A stretch of 36,190 nucleotides of DNA, from contig NZ_JBMYXF010000034.1 of NCBI RefSeq assembly GCF_049608145.1, positions 1 through 36,190 of the forward strand, written 5' to 3'. The translations under genes were made by a program, and so were the position numbers. The DNA comes from Halocynthiibacter sp049608145 (GTDB lineage Bacteria > Pseudomonadota > Alphaproteobacteria > Rhodobacterales > Rhodobacteraceae). Shown here piece by piece: positions 31,710 through 36,190 of this stretch. Position 1 is the first letter of the stretch; every line of letters starts with the position of its first letter. The notes beneath the pieces are model-generated. The model was not told the DNA's origin, did not search any database, and saw nothing but the letters and a program-made list of their open reading frames with translations.

Positions 31710-32726
31710 ATGACCTTTAACCTGAAACACCTGAAAACAACGGCCGCGGCTGCCCTGCTAAGCCTTGCACCTGCCGCTGCATTTGCAGAAGACTGGAAGT
31801 TCGCGATCGAGGAGATCCCGGGTTCCATCATGGACGCCTATGCGCAGGAATTTAAATCCCGCATCGAAGCGGCCACCAATGGCGATGTGACCGTAACCGT
31901 GTACCCAATGGGCACGCTTGGCACACCAACTGAAACCGTGGAACAGGCTGCAGATGGCGTGATCCAATTCACCAATGTTTCCATCGGCAACCTTGGCACG
32001 ATTGTTCCGGAAAGCCAGGCCTTCTTGTTGCCATACCTGCTGCCGTCTGACCCGGCTGCGATTTCCAACATCCTATCGACATCAGAAACCATTTACGGCC
32101 CTCTAAACGAGGACTTCCGCAAGCGTGGCCTTGAAGTCATGACCATGTATTCTGAGGGCCCCCAGGTTTGGACAACCAACCGCGAGATCCGTTCCCCGGA
32201 AGATTTTGAGAACTTCAAAATGCGCGTGATGGTGTCCCCGATCCTCGTGGAAACCTATAGCAACATGGGCGCAAGCCCCACGCCGCTGCCATTTGGCGAA
32301 GTCTTCGGCGCGCTGCAGTTGGGTGCGATTGATGGTCAGGTCAACCCGATCCCGACCATTGAAGAAATGAAGTTCTATGAAGTGACGTCTCACCTGATTT
32401 GGGCGGGCGAGCAGGAATTGGTGACCACCGTTGTTGCGGGTTCCGACTGGTTTGAAACCCTATCTGCAGATCGTCAAGATCTGGTGCGCTCTACCATGGC
32501 GGATATGACCGGCTTTATCGACGGTGTTGTGACTGACTTCAACGACGCACGTCTGGATGTGATTAAAGAAGCAAAGCCAGAGATCAGCCTTGTTGTCTTG
32601 ACTGAAGAAGAGCGTGACGTTTTCCGCGCACGTTCTGGCGACACAGCAGAGGCCTATGTGGAAACCGCAGGCGCACGTGGTCAGGAACTGCTCGACGCGC
32701 TGAACGCTGAGCTGTCATCCAACTGA
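31710..32726 (+). CDS. TRAP transporter substrate-binding protein (DctP family), second system
   Basis: This 338-residue protein has a Sec signal ending AFA before EDW (about residue 26) and DctP marks such as NFKMRVM with the carboxylate-binding Arg and GALQLGAIDGQVNP. GGGAGGAAA precedes the ATG at 31710; the in-frame ATG at 31695 lacks a site. Its operon continues with dctQ, dctM and a ureohydrolase, so a carboxylate that carries a guanidino group (for example 4-guanidinobutyrate) is the favoured ligand. This is inference from context. Confidence 0.92.
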   Translation: MTFNLKHLKTTAAAALLSLAPAAAFAEDWKFAIEEIPGSIMDAYAQEFKSRIEAATNGDVTVTVYPMGTLGTPTETVEQAADGVIQFTNVSIGNLGTIVPESQAFLLPYLLPSDPAAISNILSTSETIYGPLNEDFRKRGLEVMTMYSEGPQVWTTNREIRSPEDFENFKMRVMVSPILVETYSNMGASPTPLPFGEVFGALQLGAIDGQVNPIPTIEEMKFYEVTSHLIWAGEQELVTTVVAGSDWFETLSADRQDLVRSTMADMTGFIDGVVTDFNDARLDVIKEAKPEISLVVLTEEERDVFRARSGDTAEAYVETAGARGQELLDALNAELSSN

Positions 32727-32736
32727 TCCCGTAACT

Positions 32737-32774
32737 GTCCCGCGTGTTTTCTCTCTCTCTTCCGCGCGCGGGAC
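32737..32774 (+). other. Hairpin between dctP and dctQ, second TRAP operon
   Basis: GTCCCGCG (32737-32744) and CGCGGGAC (32767-32774) form a perfect 8-base stem with a 22-base pyrimidine-rich loop, in the gap between the binding-protein and small-subunit genes. It parallels the hairpin at 11714 in the first TRAP operon and probably tunes binding protein against permease levels. Confidence 0.55.
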
Positions 32775-32793
32775 ATCCAAAAGGTGCAAATCA

Positions 32794-33405
32794 ATGCAAA
32801 AGCCTGAAGCCGTGCCCTTTGGCTTTCTGGGTAAGATTGACGCCGCCATCGGCCGTGTTGAAATCTGGATCCTGAGCTGGGGTGTTATTCTGATGGCTGT
32901 GAATACAATCGCCAATGTTTTTGGCCGCTATGTGTTCAACCAGTCCATTTATTTTTCCGAAGAACTGAACGAGTTTCTGATCATCATCGTAACCTTCATG
33001 GGCCTTGGCTATGCCACCCGCAAAGGCATCCACATCCGCATGTCTGCAATCTATGATGCGCTGCCACCGAAAATCCGTAAAGGGCTGATGGTTGTTATCG
33101 CGGCGACCACATCTGTGATGATGGCGATCCTGGCCTGGTATGCATTTGAATATGTTCAGAAAGTCGCAAGCCGTGGCCGCATTACCCCCGCGCTGCAGTT
33201 GCCCCTGTATCTGACTTATATCTGGGTCGTGATCGGGCTTGCGATGGCGTCGTTCCAATATCTTCTGACCGCAATCCGTAACCTGAACTTCGCTGAGGAA
33301 GAGATCTATGTCTCCTACCTTGAAGTCGACAGTTATGAGGACCCGGAAACAGCTGCTGCGATCCGCCGACATGAAGAAAACTCAAGCGAGGAGGCCGCAA
33401 AGTGA
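32794..33405 (+). CDS. TRAP transporter small permease subunit (DctQ family), second system
   Basis: This 203-residue protein has four predicted helices with DctQ features such as NTIANVFGRYVFNQSIYFSEEL and an acidic C-terminal extension of about 40 residues beyond the last helix. AAGGTG precedes the ATG. It overlaps dctM by GTGA, showing translational coupling. It pairs with the large subunit in sodium-driven import. Confidence 0.9.
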   Translation: MQKPEAVPFGFLGKIDAAIGRVEIWILSWGVILMAVNTIANVFGRYVFNQSIYFSEELNEFLIIIVTFMGLGYATRKGIHIRMSAIYDALPPKIRKGLMVVIAATTSVMMAILAWYAFEYVQKVASRGRITPALQLPLYLTYIWVVIGLAMASFQYLLTAIRNLNFAEEEIYVSYLEVDSYEDPETAAAIRRHEENSSEEAAK

Positions 33406-34682
33406 CCGAATTTATGCTGATTGTCATGGTGATTCTGCTGTTATGCGGTTTCCCCATGAAGATGCCTTTGATCTCGGCCGCTGTGTTGGGTTTCTTTGTG
33501 TACTTTCCAAACATGAGCCTGCAAATCCTTGTGCAGCAGATGATTGGGGGTGTAAAACCCGCAGCCCTGATTGCTGTGCCGATGTTTATCCTGGCGGCTG
33601 ATATCATCACGCGGGGACATTCTGCGAACCGTTTGATTGATGTGGTCATGAGCTTCATGGGTCATATCAAGGGCGGGCTTGCGATCTCTGTGACCTCTGC
33701 CTGTGCATTGTTTGGTGCGGTGTGCGGATCAACCCAGGCCACCGTGGTCGCCGTTGGCGGCGCGATGCGCCCACGCATGCTGAAATCTGGCTATAGCGAC
33801 AGTTTCACCATCGGCCTGATCGTGAACGCCGCTGACCTTGCCTATTTGATCCCGCCAAGCATTGGCATGATCATTTATGGCGTTGTCTCTGGCACGTCGA
33901 TTTCACAGCTGTTCATTGCGGGCATCGTTCCGGGCCTTCTGATCGTTGTGCTTTTTTCCATGTACTGCATGTATTACGCCCATCGTCACGACATTCCGGT
34001 TCTGCCACGCGAAGACTGGGGCCAGCGGTTCACTGCCATGCGCCGTGCGCTCTGGCCGATGGGCTTCCCTGCGATCATCGTCGGCGGGATCTATGGCGGG
34101 GTGTTTTCCCCGACCGAAGCGGCTGCGATCTGCGTGCTTTATGCGGCGATCTTAGAGGTCGTGATCTTCCGTTCCATCAAGATCCGCGATCTTTTTGACA
34201 TTGCTTTGTCCACCGGTGCGATCACCTCTGTTGTGTTCATCCTGATTGCGGCGGGTGCGGCCTTTAGCTGGACATTAAGTTTTGCACAGGTCCCACAACA
34301 GATCATCGCATCGCTTGGCCTGAATGATGCAAGCCCGATGATGATCCTTCTGGCCATTAACATCGCCTTCTTTGTTGGCTGTATGTTTGTGGACAGTATC
34401 GTTGTGATCTTGATCCTTGTGCCGATCTTTGCCCCGATGATCAAAGCCGCAGAGTTGGATCCGGTGCTGGTCGGTGTTTTGATCACGCTGCAAGTGGCCA
34501 TTGGTGCGGCAACACCGCCGTTTGGCTGCAACCTCTTCACTGCAATCGCGGTCTTCCGTCGCCCTTTCATTGAGGTCGTCAGAGGGGTTCCGCCCTTCCT
34601 GTTCATCCTTCTGGTCGTGACCGGCTTGCTGGTCATCTTCCCCCAAATCGCCCTGTTCCTGCCGGAACTGGCCTATCGTTAA
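33402..34682 (+). CDS. TRAP transporter large permease subunit (DctM family), second system
   Basis: This 426-residue multi-pass membrane protein shows DctM features ALFGAVCGSTQATVVAVGG and YLIPPSIGMIIYGVVSG, with GGVFSPTEAAAI in the middle. It begins with GTG at 33402, overlapping the dctQ stop. It is followed after 24 bases by the ureohydrolase gene. Together with the binding protein and small subunit it forms a complete importer. Confidence 0.94.
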   Translation: MTEFMLIVMVILLLCGFPMKMPLISAAVLGFFVYFPNMSLQILVQQMIGGVKPAALIAVPMFILAADIITRGHSANRLIDVVMSFMGHIKGGLAISVTSACALFGAVCGSTQATVVAVGGAMRPRMLKSGYSDSFTIGLIVNAADLAYLIPPSIGMIIYGVVSGTSISQLFIAGIVPGLLIVVLFSMYCMYYAHRHDIPVLPREDWGQRFTAMRRALWPMGFPAIIVGGIYGGVFSPTEAAAICVLYAAILEVVIFRSIKIRDLFDIALSTGAITSVVFILIAAGAAFSWTLSFAQVPQQIIASLGLNDASPMMILLAINIAFFVGCMFVDSIVVILILVPIFAPMIKAAELDPVLVGVLITLQVAIGAATPPFGCNLFTAIAVFRRPFIEVVRGVPPFLFILLVVTGLLVIFPQIALFLPELAYR

Positions 34683-34706
34683 CTATAATAAGAAACGGAG
34701 AAAATC

Positions 34707-35672
34707 ATGTCATCACATGGTTACGAAGCAGGTCGCCTGAACCTGCCATTTGTCGGCATCGCAACTTTTGGCAAAAAGCCATATGTCGAAAATTGGGACA
34801 AGATCGACGCGGATGTGGCGATCTTGGGGGCGCCGTTTGATTTCGGCTGTCAGTTCCGATCCGGTGCGCGCTTTGGTCCGCGTGCTGTGCGCGAAGCCTC
34901 CACCTTGTTCAGCTTCGGTCACGCCGGTGCTTATGACCATGAGGATGACGCGACCTATCTGGATGAAAGCGTGCGGATCGTGGATTGCGGCGATGCGGAT
35001 ATCATTCACACCAAGACGGAGGAATCCCACGCCAATATCGAATATGGTGTTAAGAAAATCCTCGACGCAGGCGCAATTCCTGTGACAATCGGCGGCGATC
35101 ATTCCATCAACATCCCCTGCATCAACGCCTATAAAGAAGACTGCACTGAAAAAGGTCCGATCCATGTGGTCCAGATCGACGCCCACCTTGATTTCGTTGA
35201 TGAACGTCACGGCGTGACCGACGGCCATGGCAACCCAATGCGCCGCGCAATTGAGAAAGATTACGTTTCTGGCATGACCCAACTGGGCATCCGCAACGTG
35301 TCTTCCACCGCGAAGGAAGGTTATGAAGATGCGCGCGAACGTGGATCTGACATTCTATCTGTGCGTCAGGTGCGCAAACTTGGCACCCAGGCTGTGCTGG
35401 ATCGCATCCCGGAAGGCTCCCGTTACTATGTGACCATAGACATTGACGCGTTCTGCCCATCCATCGCGCCCGGCACAGGCACCCCAAGCCATGGTGGTTT
35501 CCAATATTACGACGTGCTGGAAATCGTCCAGGGCCTGACCAAACGCGGCGATGTGGTGGGTATTGACCTTGTAGAGGTCGCCCCGGCCTATGATCCAGCC
35601 GAAAGCACCCAGATCCTGGCGGCACAACTTTTGCTGAACTTCATCGGCTTTATCTTCCACAACAAGAAGTAA
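34707..35672 (+). CDS. Agmatinase-family ureohydrolase (SpeB-like; possibly guanidino-acid hydrolase)
   Basis: This 321-residue enzyme belongs to the arginase/agmatinase family, which uses two manganese ions to split a guanidino group into urea and an amine. All metal motifs are present: GGDHS (His132), DAHLD (Asp158, His160, Asp162), DIDAFCPSIAPGTG (Asp245, Asp247) and EVAPAYD (Glu290). AACGGAG precedes the ATG. It would usually be named agmatinase, but agmatine has no carboxylate and the enzyme follows a TRAP importer, which normally needs one. A guanidinobutyrase or related activity is therefore a real alternative. It ends at a strong terminator. Confidence 0.9.
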   Translation: MSSHGYEAGRLNLPFVGIATFGKKPYVENWDKIDADVAILGAPFDFGCQFRSGARFGPRAVREASTLFSFGHAGAYDHEDDATYLDESVRIVDCGDADIIHTKTEESHANIEYGVKKILDAGAIPVTIGGDHSINIPCINAYKEDCTEKGPIHVVQIDAHLDFVDERHGVTDGHGNPMRRAIEKDYVSGMTQLGIRNVSSTAKEGYEDARERGSDILSVRQVRKLGTQAVLDRIPEGSRYYVTIDIDAFCPSIAPGTGTPSHGGFQYYDVLEIVQGLTKRGDVVGIDLVEVAPAYDPAESTQILAAQLLLNFIGFIFHNKK

Positions 35673-35677
35673 AATTT

Positions 35678-35735
35678 ACCTTCCGGCCTTCTTCGATCTG
35701 AGATATCAGAAGGCCGGAAGGTTTCGTTTGTTTTC
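35678..35735 (+). terminator. Rho-independent terminator after the ureohydrolase gene
   Basis: ACCTTCCGGCCTTCT (35678-35692) and AGAAGGCCGGAAGGT (35708-35722) form a perfect 15-base stem with a 15-base loop, followed by TTCGTTTGTTTTC. It ends the second TRAP operon. Confidence 0.9.
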
Positions 35736-35892
35736 GAGGCATCTATGGCATCGTGCGCAGCATTTGGTTCCTGATTTTGGCCACGGATCACCAGCCTGAT
35801 CATTGAAAATGGCTCCCGGGGACACAGTTAGACATCCCACTCCAAAAACAGCTTTCAAATCCACAGGAATCCGTCTATACGCGCGACTTCAC

Positions 35893-35921
35893 GTGGGGCT
35901 ACAGCCTTGGAGGAGTCCCAC
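35893..35921 (+). promoter_or_regulatory. Leader stem-loop upstream of rplY
   Basis: GTGGGGCT (35893-35900) and AGTCCCAC (35914-35921) can pair over 8 positions with one G-U, 23 bases before the rplY start. The loop contains GGAGG. It might take part in autoregulation by L25, as known for other ribosomal protein leaders, but no L25 target has been matched. Confidence 0.35.
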
Positions 35922-35944
35922 CCTTATCATATTGGAGAATACAA

Positions 35945-36190
35945 ATGGCTGGACAGATTCCTGATCTTATCGCCACGGAACGTACGGGGACAGGCAAGGG
36001 CGCCGCTCGTCAGGCACGTCGCGATGGCCTGGTACCTGGTGTTGTATACGGCGGTGGCGAAGAGCCAATCGCAATCAACGTACCGTTCAACGACCTGCTG
36101 AAGCGCCTGAAGCAAGGTCGCTTCCTTTCCACGCTTTTCAACCTGAAAGTTGAAGGCCAGGAAGACGTTCGTGTGATCTGCCGTAACGTA
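35945..36190 (+). CDS. rplY: 50S ribosomal protein L25 (Ctc-type), 3' end cut by window
   Basis: The first 82 residues of an L25/Ctc protein are present: MAGQIPDLIATERTGTGKGA, then ARQARRDGLVPGVVYGGGEE, with the N-terminal 5S-rRNA-binding barrel continuing through FLSTLFNLKVEG. TTGGAG precedes the ATG at 35945. The C-terminal part lies outside the window. In alphaproteobacteria it is usually followed by pth. It binds 5S rRNA in the large ribosomal subunit. Confidence 0.94.
   Translation, partial: MAGQIPDLIATERTGTGKGAARQARRDGLVPGVVYGGGEEPIAINVPFNDLLKRLKQGRFLSTLFNLKVEGQEDVRVICRNV

Overview
The window looks like a chromosomal segment of an alphaproteobacterium of the Roseobacter group (Rhodobacteraceae). 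The basis is moderate GC content, tripartite TRAP uptake systems, a paaJABCDE/paaZ phenylacetate cluster and overall protein style. No rRNA, tRNA, insertion sequence, integrase or CRISPR array was seen.

Region 1 (1-5587, plus strand) is part of a surface-polysaccharide cluster: a bifunctional GDP-mannose synthase, an ExoY-type initiating sugar-phosphate transferase, a close relative of plant GDP-mannose 3,5-epimerase, a membrane acyltransferase and a WbuB/WcaI-like glycosyltransferase. Together they suggest a polymer built from GDP-mannose that contains L-galactose or L-gulose and is acyl-modified. Polymerase and flippase are not in view.

Region 2 (5575-23610) is a large phenylacetate (PAA) locus in three transcription units. 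Minus-strand unit A is TRAP dctP-dctQ-dctM, cytochrome P450, paaZ, paaX. Divergent plus-strand unit B is paaG-paaI-paaK-tetR. Minus-strand unit C is paaJ-A-B-C-D-E, ending in a Rho-independent terminator, after which come a degenerate PaaA paralogue and a GNAT acetyltransferase. Between B and C sits an AceI-like PACE efflux pump with a divergent MarR repressor and a clear palindromic operator. PaaK makes phenylacetyl-CoA, PaaABC(D)E epoxidises it, PaaG isomerises it, PaaZ opens and oxidises the ring, PaaJ thiolyses, and PaaI rescues CoA. paaF and paaH are absent from the window. Two different regulators are encoded (PaaX and a TetR protein), and a similar CCRACCG-NN-YGGT sequence lies in front of both unit B and unit C.

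Region 3 (23709-25963) is a sulfur/persulfide-type module: a Crp/Fnr regulator, a DUF2892 membrane protein, an ETHE1/Blh-like metallo-hydrolase and a C-terminally short DUF442 protein. About 400 bp without a gene then precede trpA with its own terminator.

Region 4 (27274-30583) holds single genes: a GRDP-like membrane protein, an L-lactate dehydrogenase (lldD) with an upstream palindrome, a small lipoprotein and a PhzF-family enzyme.

Region 5 (30669-35672) is a LysR regulator divergent from a second TRAP system that is followed directly by an agmatinase-family ureohydrolase. This suggests import and hydrolysis of a guanidino acid. The window ends inside rplY (ribosomal protein L25).
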